A stretch of DNA of 64,000 nucleotides from Taeniopygia guttata (Eukaryota; Chordata; Aves; Passeriformes; Estrildidae): NCBI RefSeq assembly GCF_048771995.1, contig NC_133050.1:2120501-2184500 (forward strand), given 5' to 3'. Under the pieces are notes generated by a model, which was not told where the DNA came from, did not search any database, and worked only from the letters and a program-made list of their open reading frames with translations. Position numbers and translations under genes: made by a program. Shown here piece after piece: positions 40,445-61,715 of the stretch. How positions within the stretch are numbered: the stretch's first letter is position 1; every line of letters begins with the position of its first letter.

Positions 40445-40698
40445 TGAATGAGCATCTGTTTTTCTATAGTCTCCAAAATGATCTTCATATCGACATGAAT
40501 TTTTTCTTCATTCTTGCACTGTGTGCACAGAGCAGATCTCTGTACCATTCACTGTCCCTTGCATTTTGTTGTGACAAAAGTCAAGATGAAACTAAAGAGC
40601 CAAATAATAAAAATAAAATTACAGCAAATAATGGTTTACACTTCTAGATTCTAAATTCCTGCTTCATGGTCTGTTTTAAACAAATGAGCTCTTTTTAA

Positions 40699-40962
<264 letters not shown>

Positions 40963-41592
40963 TAATGTTTAATACTGTTTTCCTAAGGCACACAGTGATA
41001 GAGCTGTTTAGTTCTTTCTGTCAAAAAAATTGTGACTCTTAAGAATATACTCTTGCAGATTTGTCAAGGATGTGGAGACAAGGGTAACTTAAAATGAGAG
41101 CTAACACTGTGATTTTAGTTGTTGACAGTCACTAAGGAATTGACTGACTTTCTTGCTTAAATCAAATTTAGATTAGTAACTTTTCTAACAGAAAATGTTT
41201 TATTGGCAAATGGATTTGCTCCACAAAGTGAAGCCTTTATAAATGTGGGTTATCTGGCTTTATGCCCATTTCAAAATGCAGTGCCTTGAGTTTTCTCTCC
41301 TTTTTTCCCTTCTGTCTTTTTATTTCGTTTGAAGCTGGAAATCACTTGAATGTTAGGTCGAAATACTGAGATGACATTAGTTGGGAATTGCAGTTTCAAA
41401 GACATACAATTTGCCAAGAAACTCGTTTTGTGTGTGTGATGTCAGGACAGAAGTGCTATTTTTACAAGCCACTAGATGTATTGATTTCATATGTGCACTA
41501 GGCATCAGTAAAAAGTAATCAGCAATAATTAGCAGCAGATAGCCACTGCCACACCTGCTTTTATTGTTTCCTATGTTTTGTTTCACGTCCAG

Positions 41593-42683
<1,091 letters not shown>

Positions 42684-42914
42684 TGAAATGTTTAGATACT
42701 TTTCTGTGACTGTCTCCTAAATCCTGACTTGCTTTGGAATTGAGTGATTTCTTATTTACATTGAGACAGGACAGTGCAAAGCTTGTTGTTTCTTGCCTCT
42801 TCATTTTTTCATTTGTTTTGTTGTTGTTACTTTTTAAAAACAAAGCACTCTGGGTGATTCATGTGAAGTTATTGGAGTCTGAAGTGCTGTAGAAAAAAAA
42901 ATGGAACTTGGGCA

Positions 42915-43135
42915 ATGTCTTTCAGGTTGGATGGGGCTTGGAGCAACCTGAAATCACCCAGTGCCACCCCTGCCATGGGCAGGGACACCTTCCACTGTGC
43001 CAGGCTGCTCCCAGCCCCAGTGCCCAGCCTGGTCTTGGGCACTGCCGGGGATCCAGGGGCAGCCACAGCTGCTCTGGGCACCTGTGCCAGGGCCTGCCCA
43101 CCCTCACAGGGAAGAGCTTCTTCCTTAATTCTATA
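42915..43135 (-). repeat. CR1 LINE fragment, antisense (intron 9)
   Basis: The plus strand shows complementary CR1 words: 'tgccatgggcagggacacc', 'gatccaggggcagccacagctgctctgggcacc' and 'ccctcacagggaagagcttcttcctt'. Truncated. Confidence 0.9.
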
Positions 43136-43675
43136 TACTAGGTACCAAATACACATAGTTCTTAAACTGCAGAGGAAACGAAATTTAGATAATTCAGTTG
43201 CAACAAGAAAAATTTTATTGAATTACTGCTTTTGAGAGTATTTGATCTAGGGGAATATTATTTTATTTCCCCATAATTGCTTTTTGGGATACAGATCTGA
43301 GTTTGAGCTAGAGCTTAGTAGTCTGCCTTTGAGACAGTATATTCATGTGTTCTTTTGTGTTGAAGAAGGAAAAAATTAGAAAAATACTGTAAAATATGAA
43401 CTACTTAGTGGTATAAATATAGGTACTTTCATGTTAAATTACATTTAACATGAAATTTAAAAAGAAACTTTCTGTGTAGTTAATGTCTCTAAAGGTAAAA
43501 TCTTACTGAAAGACTGAAACTTCCACAGGGAGAGTTCTAATCAGTTTCAGAAGTGTGTCTTTGAACTGTGTTATTAAACAGTTTGCTTACTGACTTCTTG
43601 TTGTATGTTTAGGGCTTTCTGTCCTCCACTGACGTCAGTACCTGTGGCAATTTCTGTTTCATGTTTTGGTTTTAG

Positions 43676-43921
<246 letters not shown>

Positions 43922-44936
43922 TGAGCTGTCTTTGAACAGATTAAGAACCAAATTCTAAAATCCTTTCTTCATGAAAACTGTCAGTTGAGTCAAAAGAGGA
44001 TTTGCTTAAATTAAAGACTGTGGGATTTTGCTCCCGAGCATGTGGCAAACTCCTGTTAGGGCAGTGGTGCACGGCACTGATTTCTTTTCTTGGGGCAGAT
44101 CCTTGTGCTGGGCAAGGGGCCTCTCACAAGGCTGAGGGAATTTTACACTTTATTGTGGTAGGATCATCACTCATACCCTGACCTTGTTCTGCAGTCAGTT
44201 ACATCGGGGAAGTTTGCTATCAATTGGTAAGTGACCTTAAACTCTGGAATGACAATTTGCCAAATGTATCAGCCTGCACATTTCTCCAAATTAATATTCA
44301 TTAACTTTCTGCTGGTTGGGCAGGCTGCTGAATGTATGGCTAACTAGGGCACGTGGTGTGGAAGTGAATTGCTTTTGCTTGAAAATTAAACACTTGAACC
44401 CATTTGCTGTAAAATCAATTTAGTGATTCCTTGAGCAGGATTTAGTAGCTCCTTCAATGTGATACACCTCAGTCATTTTCTGTGTCAGAGATGTTCTCTT
44501 CAGTGGAAGAGCATCCCTTGAGAGTTGTTCTTCCCTCAGAACTGCAGCAACACTGTGTTGTGCCAGAGGGTCGTAGCACTGCAGTGACAGCAGAGCTGTG
44601 AAGCCGATGTTTGGGAGGGAGGGCTGAGCAAGGGCGCTTTCAGGCTGAATTTTGTACACAGTGGGATGAGCAAAGAGTAAATATAGGTGTTGAGCCTCCA
44701 GATTGGTTCTCCAAGGGAGGTCTCAAAATAGGAGCAATGAAAGAGTATCTTTTTTCTTGCCTTTTAAATTAATGTGGGCACCTGGATCTTCATAACATCA
44801 GCGCTCATTTAGTACAGTGGCACACCTTGCTGCCAGGAGCTATTTGCTCACTAGGAGCTCTGTTCATAAGTGGTCCTAAATAGTTTTCCTTCCTCTCTGA
44901 GGTGTTTTCAAGGACATGTCTGTACCTAAGGACTAA

Positions 44937-48003
<3,067 letters not shown>

Positions 48004-49329
48004 TGAATGTGGCTTTTGGAAACAGCAAAGGCACTGAGAATGCCATAGGCAATCCCCTTCCATTTCCTGCCCTGTGGCAGGTTAAGTGATTTGTTTCACT
48101 TTGTGCTTTAGGGAATCCAACCCTGTTCAGTGCATTAACTTGACTCCCATTTTTGCCCCTTCCTGATTTCCTTGGCAAGCCTTTTTTCCTGCTGGAAGTT
48201 TTAAGTGCAAGAAGGAAATGGTAATTAACTCCTGGCCTGGCCATCTAGGCAGACAAGCCAAACTAAAAATTCATTCTGTAGGGTGATAGGTGGGTGTTCT
48301 CCCTTGATACCAAAGGGTGACAGTTGTTATCGGGATGTACAAGGAAATTTCTGTCTGGAGAAGTACCTGAACTGAGCACCATGCTGCAGACAGACTGCAA
48401 ATACCCGAGTTGGCCAAGAAAAAACAGTACTTTGGGAAAATTAGGAGAAAATGGCAATAAAAAACATAGCTCCCAAGAGGGATTTTGTGGTGTCTCTGTA
48501 GACCATCCCCTGTTCTTAGGTCATTGTGGTCAGTGTGTGTGGTTTGGAGTGAGGAGAATGCAGGAACAGTACATCGGGTGGCCCCAAAGGGAGGGGTGTG
48601 ACATTAATTAAAATCTGTTCAGAATTTAGCTTACACACTCGCTCTGAAATAATTCTCTGAACAGCCTAAGATGCTGCTTTTTAGCAGCGCAACAGTTACC
48701 AGCTGGAGACACAGGGAGGAAGATTTTTTCAGCTTAAACTTCTTATCCTCAAACATAAGTCAAAGCCTGAAGACAGCAAGAAACCTTCTGACCATGCGAG
48801 CTTTCAGAGCAGTGTATTGCACAATCTGAATAGGTTATTTTTGAATGCTTTTTTTCCTGTGTTAGGAGCTGCTTTCTGTGTGGAACAGCTCTTCAGAGTT
48901 CTGTTTACTGACCTCAGTTTTTAGTAGTAGTAGTTTTAGGAGTAGTTAATACACACAGATTACAGCTTTAATTCTGTCCCATACAGTTTGGTATCCTGAA
49001 GCCATTTGCAGAAGATTAAGTAGTTAAGATCCTAACACAAGACCTTAACTTAAGATCCTTAACTTAAGTAGTTAAGATCCTGCAAATAAAAGCTGTGATT
49101 GCTATGAAATCTCTGGTCTGAGGTAGATTCTTTAATGGACGCTAAACCTCTCCCAGCTGGTGATGATACCCCCTGGCGATAGCACACAACAGTCCACACT
49201 TCAAAGTCAGTAAAGCAGAAGAGAGAATGACAGGAGCAGCAGTAAAAGGGAAGCTCACCAAGCTGCTGTGGGCTTGGGCTGGCGTGGAGCAGAGCAGTGA
49301 CCCAGCCTGTCCCTGTTCCTTCCCTGCAG

Positions 49330-49528
49330 GTGTACGTGAGCGAGCCCAGCGCCATGGAGTTCACTTCCTGCCAGGTGGAGGCACACGTGGGGCAGGTGCT
49401 GGAGCTGCCCCTGAGGATCAGTGGCCGGACCAGCGTGGACAGGGGCGAGCTGGTCCCCCTGAGCGACTGCTCACAGCTGGAGCTGGGGGTGGAGCTGGAG
49501 AACCCTGGCGTGTTCAGCCCACTTGAAG
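49330..49528 (+). CDS. NUP210: NUP210 exon 13
   Basis: CCCTGCAG acceptor, then VYVSEPSAMEFTSCQVEAHV and GQVLELPLRISGRTS through LSDCSQLELGVELENPGVFS to GAAG|GTGCTT (phase 1). Noticeably GC-rich third positions. Confidence 0.93.
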
Positions 49529-49704
49529 GTGCTTTAACTCCCTCCCTGGTTTGGAAGTTAAATTGGTGACAGGTCACACCTCTCCCAAGTCACCCTTTTC
49601 CCTTAAATCACTGATTCATAGTTCTGTACAGTATCCCCTCAGAACTGCCAACCTCAGAGGGGAGGGGAACCGAGTAGTTTTATTTTGAGGATAGATTTGC
49701 TTTT

Positions 49705-50040
49705 TTATGCAGAATGGTTTGAGTTGGAGAGACCTTAAAAGTTCTTCCAGCCCCACCCTCTGCAATGGGCAAGGACACATTTCACCTGTCCCAGGCTGCT
49801 CCAAGGCTTGTCCAGCCTGGCCTTGGCCACTTTTAGGGATCCAGGGGTAGCCACAGCTTCTCTGGGCACCCTGTGCCAGAGCCCTACCACTCTCTCAGCC
49901 AAGAATTCTTTCCCAGTATCCTATCTAAACCTGTTCTCTTTCAGTTTGATGCCATTCTCCCTTGTCCTGTCCCTACATATCTTTGTAAAAAGTTCTCTCC
50001 ATCTTTCTGGTAGGCAGCCTTCAAACAGCTGTGTTGAATT
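49705..50040 (-). repeat. CR1 LINE fragment, antisense (intron 13)
   Basis: The plus strand shows 'agaatggtttgagttggagagacc', 'tgtccagcctggccttggcc', 'gatccaggggtagccacagcttctctgggcaccctgtgcc' and 'cccttgtcctgtccctac'. About 335 bp, reading CR1 on the minus strand and ending about 65 bp before exon 14. Confidence 0.9.
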
Positions 50041-50046
50041 TGATGA

Positions 50047-50295
<249 letters not shown>

Positions 50296-51155
50296 TGAAG
50301 AACCTTTACATGAGAGGGAGCAGGTTATGCAAGGAATAGGTTTGAAAAACTGAGGTGGGTGGGTTTACATTCCACCACTGGCTGGTTCAGTGAAGAAAAT
50401 AAGAAAGAAGCTGAGTCCAGGGTCAGTAGATGGAAATACAGAAGAGGCTGCTTTCTTATTTTCTTGCCTCATCTGCAGAAGCCTAGCACTGACTGCAGGC
50501 TGAAGTCTTGAGTATTTCACCATAGCTTTCCCTCAATATGGAAAAAATGTTAGTGCAAATACTACAGATTTGTGTTTATAATGAATGTAATGTGATGTTG
50601 TGAAACAGAAACTGGAAAGGTTTTTGTGCACTAAATGTCAGGTTAACTGCTGTGGTGGTGAACAGCACAGGCTGTCCCAGGGATGCACATCAGTGCAGAA
50701 TTTGTTAGACAGGTTTGAAGTAAAACTTGTGTAGGAGAATAACTACACACACAGAATTGTTCTGGAGAGAGCACTGGCAAGTGAAAGTACAATTTGACGT
50801 AATTTCATCCATTTTAAATACTTCTTTAAAAGTATAGCAGAATACTATCTCTCAGTGCTCATAAAAATATATTAAGGATCTCCCTTTTGCTGTAATTCTT
50901 CATGAGAGAGATGTGATTAAAATGCAGCTAAAACTTGTCTTTGGATCCGTTGCTTCCTTTGAATCTAATCCAGCTGGACAGAATCCTTGTGGATTTTGGT
51001 GCAGCTCTGTTTTTCACTAAGTGTGCTGACAAACCACTGCATGGGAGAAATCACAGTCTTATCCAAGTAGAGCTGTTCCATTCAGAAGGAGGTTTATTTT
51101 GCAGAGCACAACCAAACAGTGTACATAGATGATTAATTTTCAATTAATTAATTGA

Positions 51156-51383
<228 letters not shown>

Positions 51384-52544
51384 GTGAGTGCCAGAAGGGC
51401 TTGCTGTTGCCCTCCATCAGGTGCTGAGAACTGGCTCCAGACAGATTTATGGTGCCATATGCCTGTTATGTAGCTAGATGCTTTTATAATGAGCCAGTAA
51501 AGAATTTGGCTAAGTACCTTGTTTATGCATTTTGATGCAGATTTTAGAGTGAGCATTTCACAACATTACATTAAAAGTGGTTTATGATGGGTTTTTTTCA
51601 GTATAAACCCAAGTTGTGGAAGCCTTATGTTGTGGGATGCATTGAACATCCTAATGAGTGCAGGTTCATTTTACATGAACAGGATCAGAGCAGAAGGTTA
51701 CTGAGCAGGCTGACTCCTCTGTCTGACCTGCTCCTCTTAACTGTGTTACCTTCCAGTGTAATTCTGTTTATTCTAACAAATGGCAGCCCCAGGAATTGAC
51801 TGCTCTACTCTCTGTGCAGCCTTGGTGAGCATGACTGTGCTCATTTTCCACTTGGTTTTGTTCTCTGCAACATACAGAAGTGATTTCTCCTGCTTTATTC
51901 ACCCTCCTCAGCCCATGAAGCTTTTAGCTTCAGTATAGTATTCTTCTGCAGTTCTGCAAGGCTTAAGCATTTTGGTTGGGCTGCCAAGTTCCACTGATTT
52001 CCTCAGTGGACACTTTGCAAAGTGGAGCTGTTCCTGTCAGTGCAGATTCCAAAGGAACGGGCCTTGGTGTTGATGTGCAGGTCTGTGCAAGGCTGGCTGT
52101 CCCCAGCACATCACACCTGCGTGGCTCTGCCCAGCACCAGTGCGTGCGGGGATGGGGCAGGTGACCAGAGCTGCCTCAGCCTTCTCTGGTTTTATATCCA
52201 CTTCACTTTGCTGAAGGCTAAAAAAGGAATGTAAAATAAAAGATAAGATGTTTTTAAATACACTGAAGTGACTATAAATGTTGCCTTTGGGCTGGTCTGT
52301 TCTCACTCTGCAAGAACACCTGCTGTTTCCTTTCTCAGTTACATGAGATTTGTTGTTTGAATCAAATTTGATAGTCATGAACATGAACACCGAGGAAAGA
52401 GTTCCCAGGAACAGTACTTTCATAGCGATAAAGAATTGTTCTTGAGATGTGCTCCCTCTTTTGCATCTTCCTGTGTCTTAATAGTGCTGTAAATCCCCAA
52501 GCACTGTATTTTTGCTTTTCATTCTGATATCACAGTGTAACTGA

Positions 52545-52817
<273 letters not shown>

Positions 52818-53445
52818 TGAAAAATCAGTGTTTGGAGCTCCATGTGTGAAACATGGCAGCTGCTGCAAGAGGAGCAGTAACTGGTGCTGTGGCCACACTG
52901 TGCCCTTGGGGGCTCCTGCACAGAGCAGGCTGTGGGAGTCCTGCAGTAAATGGACAATAGATATGTGTAGATTATCAGGCATAAGGAACTTTGCTATTCT
53001 GTTTTTCTTGCTAACGGGTGTTGCCACATGTTGGCTGCTGAGTAAGCCATATTTTGTTGTGTTAATATTCCCCGGCAAATGTAAAAGTCATCCTCCTTCC
53101 CTAAAATGAATCATTTTAAAGAGCTTCTATGTAATAACAAGAGGAGATGGAGACTTCTGTGTATTGTTAGCCACCCCAGAGCTCACCTGCTTTTCTGTCT
53201 CCATTATGTGTCAGCTTACCTTGGTGCACTGCTGTTGCTAATGCATTTCACCAGAGCAACACCAGAATTTTGAGCTTTAACAAACAGCGCTGTTTGTCAT
53301 CATTTATTTGAATTTTAAAAACAATTTCATTGAGCTGTGGTTCAATTTTGTTGTTGTTGGTTTGGGGATTTTTTTTTTTTTTAAGGTAATTCACTGGCTA
53401 AAAAAACCCCAAACCCATGCTCCAGTAAAACCCCCTTAGAGTTCA

Positions 53446-53578
53446 GAGATTCACAGAATGCTCTGAGTTGGAAGGGATCATAAGGATCATGGAGTCCAAC
53501 TCTAAATGGCCCATACAGGACTTGAACCTACCTGGTGTAAGCAGCAGTATGCTCTGACCAGCTGAGATAATCTCAGGG
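53446..53578 (-). mobile_element. tRNA-Ile-derived SINE (TguSINE1-like), antisense
   Basis: Read on the minus strand, a tRNA-like head with an A-box-like CTCAGCTGGTCAGAGCA and a B-box-like GGTTCAAGTCC is followed by GGGCCATTTAGAGTTGGACT and a CR1-like tail that ends near TTCTGTGAATC. This is the structure of TguSINE1, a tRNA-Ile SINE mobilised by CR1 in songbirds. Somewhat decayed. It is the best single clue that the source is passerine. Confidence 0.75.
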
Positions 53579-53738
53579 CTGTTGGAGCACAGCTGAATGC
53601 CTTGCACTTGGCTCCTTTTAACAAACGTTCCTTATGCATTGATGTTGTACAAACCTCATGGAACTCAGCATATGTTTTCTTTAATGATTAAAAAATCCGG
53701 TTGTATCGGTTCAGTTCAAAATATTCCTTCTTTTTCAG

Positions 53739-53931
53739 GTTCCTGTTTCCAATTACCACAATCCAGTGCTGGATTTGGCTGCCTATGACCAGCAAGGCAG
53801 GAAATGTGATAACTTCAGCTCCCTTAGTATTGTGTGGGAATCCACAAATAAGGCCATTGCTCGTATTGAGACGGAGCTGCCAATGGAGCTGACTCTGAAG
53901 GAGGAGGGCAATGGTCAGAAGAAAATGCAGG
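53739..53931 (+). CDS. NUP210: NUP210 exon 17
   Basis: TTTTTCAG acceptor, then VPVSNYHNPVLDLAAYDQQG, KCDNFSSLSIVWESTNKAIA and ELPMELTLKEEGNGQKKMQ to CAGG|GTATGA, phase 1. Conserved throughout. The phase does not match the nearest acceptor of exon 18. Confidence 0.92.
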
Positions 53932-54202
53932 GTATGAGTGGGCTGAAATGAGCATTTCTTTGTTTGACGGTCCAGATTAAATCTGTTTGGCAGTGTCTCA
54001 TCTTGATTAAAGAAATTATTGTAATCTGCAGTCATACTTCAGTTTAAGGTCAATGTGCACTTTTTAGTGTGTGCTATTAAAGAGAGGAGAAAAAAGGAAC
54101 CAAGTCCAATGTCTAGAACCTGTCTTGAGAGAGAAAGTTCTTGTCTGATGCGAATGAGCCTAGAGGAGCTGAATATATTTCTCATCTTTGTTGCATTCTA
54201 AG

Positions 54203-54308
54203 CTTACAAACTGTGGTAGTTGAGCATGCGTTTGGAACTGCTGCCATCTCTGCCACTGCCACTGGATTCCAGCAGCCCCACCTGAAGGCAGCCAGAGCCC
54301 AAATACCG
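54203..54308 (+). CDS. NUP210: NUP210 exon 18 (acceptor uncertain)
   Basis: The frame LQTVVVEHAFGTAAISATAT, then GFQQPHLKAARAQIP, matches human [20 protein letters not shown] and ends at CCG|GTAACA, phase 0. The nearest acceptor (TTCTAAG, ending 54202) leaves one base before the frame, whereas exon 17 needs two, so direct splicing would shift frame. An AG at 54164-54165 would keep phase and add 12 unrelated codons but has a poor pyrimidine tract. Confidence 0.75.
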
Positions 54309-57067
54309 GTAACAGTACCTGGGGGGATTTGCCATTTCCCTGTGGTCAATGCCCAGTGGTCTGGTGGCTTTATTTCCTCCACACACAGTACTGTACAAAT
54401 CAGGCAGCTCCCTGGTGCAGTCCGGTTCATTCTGCAGAGGTTTGATACTGGTTCATGGTTTTCCTGCTTTCCTCTGCACTAGGTGCTGCTATCCAAATCA
54501 AATTTGTCCAAGTCCTTGGGAGTTTTTAACCATCTGAACAAGGGCATTGCAGAGAAGTGTTTCAGTTGGTTTTGTTTCAGTTTAGGGTTTTTTAATGAAT
54601 TGGTGACTCTCTGCTGCTTGTCCTTCATTAAAGCAGCCATGTGCTTCATGCAGCTGTCACTGGGAAAGCAAATGGATTATTGCCCCTGCAGAGCTGGGTG
54701 GGAAAGTTCTGCATGAGCAAAGCAAAAGCTGACTGATTCCTCATATGGACCATGTGTTAGTCTGGGCTCTTGTGGGAATCCAGGGCTTCCCTCTGGCTGC
54801 CCTGGCAGGTCTGGGACTCTGGCAGGGGTCAGGAACCCCCCTATACAGAGCCCCGAGAGACACTGTCTGTGATCTCTGTCCATGGAGAGGAGTTTTCAAT
54901 CTTACAGGATGAATTACAAGCTCTGAGTGTTTTATATGAGTAATAATTAAGTGTGACACAGGTGCAAAAGTAAAATTTTAGGTTTCTAAATTAGGGGTTC
55001 AGAGGGGACAAGATAGAGAAAATTAGGTGTGTCTTGTCCTTTTCCTCCTTCTTCATGCCCTCCATGTTTCACTGTAGTGTTGGCATTTTTCTATTGGTTT
55101 AGGCTAGGGACACACTGTCCAACGTAGATAATAGATATTGGCACATTATTATAAATATAGTACACGTAGTTTCTGGTATATAATGTTTGTAACATCCCAC
55201 TGGGGGCAGAGCCCCACACGCTGCCCTGCAGGACAGACCTGCGTCAGGGCAGCAGAACATGTTAGAGATAAGCAAGAATAAACAACCTTGAAAACAGCAC
55301 AGACGAACTATGGCTTCTTCTTTGGCAACGGGGCAGAAAGACAGAGACTTTCTACAATCTCGGAATCACCAATACCCACAGATTCCGACAGGCTCTGACT
55401 GATGCTCTCTTTTTTTTTTCCTGATGCCAGTCATAAGCACAGGCTCTCATTTTACAAGTCATTAGCCACTCCCTGAAATACTTAGCTAGGGAAGAAAAAC
55501 AGTAAAAGGTAATGATGATGAACAAAGAGGGCAGGTGTAAACAGCTGGCAGTTTTCTGTTTATGTCACTTTTGTAAACTGAATATAAGGGCAGGTTTCAG
55601 CCTGTGGAATAACCTGGCATGTGCAATAACTGACTCGTAAAATATTCTGCTTCCTAACTGGAATGTCTGTTTAATCTTGTTAGCAAGATTTAAGTGGATT
55701 TGAACAATATGCAGTACCTTGAAAACATACTTGAGGCAAAAAGTTAAATATGCAATGAGCAGTTACAGGATTTAACTCAAAGCAGGTAGCAGATGGGCAC
55801 CAGTAATGTGAAATACTCTGTGGGCCAGGTTCTTCTCAGCTTGGCCCAGGTGTGGCATCTGCTTAGTAAATTCTTTGAGAGGTGATCTTTTTTGCCACTT
55901 GGTTCTTGACTTTTCTGTGAGGTTTCCACTCTTCTCATGTTGGGAAAGCATGGTGCAGATGTATGTCCCCTGAAAAATTTGACTATGGCTTAATGAGAAT
56001 TACCGCAGAGACACAGTTACTTTGCTGCTGAAGTTATTTGCGATATTTGGTTGTGTTTCTTTTTTTTTTTTTTCTCTCTTAGAAATCGAGCTGTAATATG
56101 GATACTTGATGTTCTACAATAATTTTGTAGTTCACTGTGCTCTGCTTTGTTAAACCAGTATTATATATTCTTTCTTATTTTCCGAAATAATTAGTAAAGA
56201 GGCTGCTCTAAACTTTGCCTTGAGTTCAGAGAACACTGGCATATTCTTAAGTTCTATTCTCTGTGTTTAAATTTCGGAGGACTCTGTAGATGTTAGTCCT
56301 GCTGCACTTTGTGGGCTCATGAATGTGTTGTTTTTTTCAAATGAGGTGACCTGGGTGCATTTTTCAAGTACATCAGCAATGGGCTGCTCTGTTCTGCTTT
56401 CAAACCTGCCCATTCTCCTTTCTTGCAGCCAAAAACACAAACAAAAACCTAGTAGATGGGATATTAAGATGTCTTGACTGTTGTTCCATGTTTAAGTGGA
56501 ACACCCTATTATGTCATTAGGGAAAGATCACATCCTTTCCACATCAAGGAAATAATTCTACTAATGAGGTGAAATGGGTACAGAGTACTGACTTCCTCTA
56601 GAAATCTTTTTCCTTTTCTGAGCTAATGTTGCTATGAGTGAGTGATTAAAGCTGCATTTAGTCCCGTATTCATGTACTTACACTTAAGGAAGAATTTCTT
56701 TTGGTGGCCTGCTAAGAAGCATGAAAAGATGAGTTAGAACTAGAACACTTTGTGCATTTTCCTTATCATTCTGTATGACTTGGGCCTGTGGCTCAGAGTT
56801 AATATCCTGTCTGTGCTTGTCAGACATCATTCACTGATTCTGCAGTGCTGGGCCCTTGTCCTCTGCCTTGGCCAGGGGTGCAGAACAGAGCAGCCCTGAG
56901 GATGCCCTTCCCTGTGCTGACTGACTGAGGCCTCTGGATCTTGTGGGCATCTCATCCCTCAGCCTGTGCTCTGAGCTTTGGTTGCCTGCTTTAAACATCC
57001 TCCCTGCACACACAGGACTCTGGCAGTGTTGTGCCTCTTTCTGTAACTGCTAACATTGTTCTTGCAG
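54309..57067 (+). other. NUP210 intron 18 (2.8 kb)
   Basis: GT-AG intron carrying the 620-bp solo LTR at 54771-55390. The rest is AT-rich with T runs near 55,410 and 56,060 and no recognised exon. Confidence 0.6.
54771..55390 (+). mobile_element. Solo LTR, ERVK-type, 6-bp target duplication
   Basis: A 620-bp LTR begins TGTGGGAATC and ends GATTCCGACA (near-perfect terminal inverted repeats) and is flanked by the 6-bp duplication GGCTCT (54765-54770 and 55391-55396). An AATAAA signal lies at 55277-55282. Six-base duplications are characteristic of class II (beta/alpha-like, ERVK) integration. No internal sequence remains, so it is a solo LTR formed by recombination. It lies sense to NUP210. 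The perfect duplication suggests moderate to young age. Confidence 0.9.
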
Positions 57068-57172
57068 CACGAGGCTGTGCTCCCAGGGCCTGCCACCATT
57101 GAAGTGATGCTTGTGGAAGATGTGAAAGTGAGCCCCACTGGGCTCTCCATCTACAACCACCCTGACATCCAG
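57068..57172 (+). CDS. NUP210: NUP210 exon 19
   Basis: TTGCAG acceptor, then HEAVLPGPATIEVMLVEDVK and VSPTGLSIYNHPDIQ to CAG|GTGAGG. Human reads [20 protein letters not shown] then YNHPGIQ. Phase 0 at both ends. Confidence 0.93.
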
Positions 57173-57299
57173 GTGAGGAGTTACTCTGCTGCTTTCCAGC
57201 TGCAGGGAGGAAAACATCACACATTACAGGGGGTGTGTGAGGAGACAGCTTTACTGGAAAGATACAATCTTAATTCAGGATGCTTTTCTGGTTTTGCAG

Positions 57300-57401
57300 G
57301 CAGAACTTCTCCTCCAACAAGGTTCTGGATATTTTTTCATTAATACCAGTGTGCCAAATATTGTAAGAGTGACACATGAAGAGACTCAAGGCATTGCTTT
57401 G
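57300..57401 (+). CDS. NUP210: NUP210 exon 20
   Basis: TTTTGCAG acceptor, then AELLLQQGSGYFFINTSVPN and IVRVTHEETQGIAL to TTG|GTGAGT. Contains the N-glycosylation sequon NTS. Phase 0 at both ends. Confidence 0.93.
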
Positions 57402-60249
<2,848 letters not shown>

Positions 60250-60854
60250 TAGGAGCTGATCCAGCCTGCCCTGACTCCTGTGCTGCTGGTCCTGAGCACA
60301 GAGATCACACATGGACAAGATGCTACAACAGAGAACACCTCCCTGTGTCTCTGTTTCTCCCTCCCAAATTTATCCCTTCAGGTTATAAGGGTCTCAGGGT
60401 ATCAGGTATCCGTTCGTGTTCTGTGTGGCAGAAATCTCAGCTTTTGCATTTACATAGTAATATTAATCCCTAATTTATATGGACATGCTCATTTACATTT
60501 CCTCCTGTTTAAAGTGCATGTGAGCAATTCTTTTAGGAGTACGTTTTGCCCCAGGGTCATTTTCCATATGTCAGGCTTTAAAACTGAACAGAAGAAAGTC
60601 CAGCTCATTGCTCTTGCCAGCTTGGGTGCACCTTAAACAAAAGAAGTGTTGATATTTCTGGATGTTTTAATTATGCCCTTGCCAGCTGAAGGACCTGAGT
60701 TCATTCATTTCATCTGACACTAACTCCAGCTGGCAGGGATTAGTGTTTAAAATCAGTGCTAGTCTAACCTTGGGGCTCTAACTCCACTAGCCTACTACAA
60801 GTATAATACAAAATCAAGTGAAAATTTTTATGCGAATAAATAAGAGTGGTGTGA

Positions 60855-61013
<159 letters not shown>

Positions 61014-61478
61014 TAAGTTAATGGACTTTTGAAATTAATCTGTGAATAAGAATTGGCAAAAAATGAATAAAGATATTAGGTTAAAGGCATGGTAATACAC
61101 AACGGCTGAGAGTATTTTTATTTTCTTTTTGTGAAGCCTCAATTAGCTGTTAAAAGGTAAAATATTATTTGTGAGGGAAGTTTCCTGAGCTAACAGGCTG
61201 AATGTTGCTGGCTGATGAAGGAGACTGCATTCCTCCAGTGTGATGACTGATGAAGCTTTGTGCATCTTGGAAGCAGTGACTTGGCAGAGAGTGTCAGGTG
61301 AAGAGTGCTGTGTGAAGGCACATCTGATGTTATCAAACTCACTGTGTCTGTTGCTTGTTTCATTTTCACTTCAAGTATTTAATGTTTCAATAAAGCACAG
61401 TTTGCAAAGAGCAATCATGTGTAAAAATGTGATAATTTCCTCAACTTTGCTTCAGACTGTCACTTAGCCTTGTGGTAA

Positions 61479-61715
<237 letters not shown>

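Noticed and set aside
53520-53578. A tRNA-Ile-like gene.
   Set aside because: The tRNA-like head is decayed and fused to a CR1-like tail, so it is a SINE rather than a tRNA gene.
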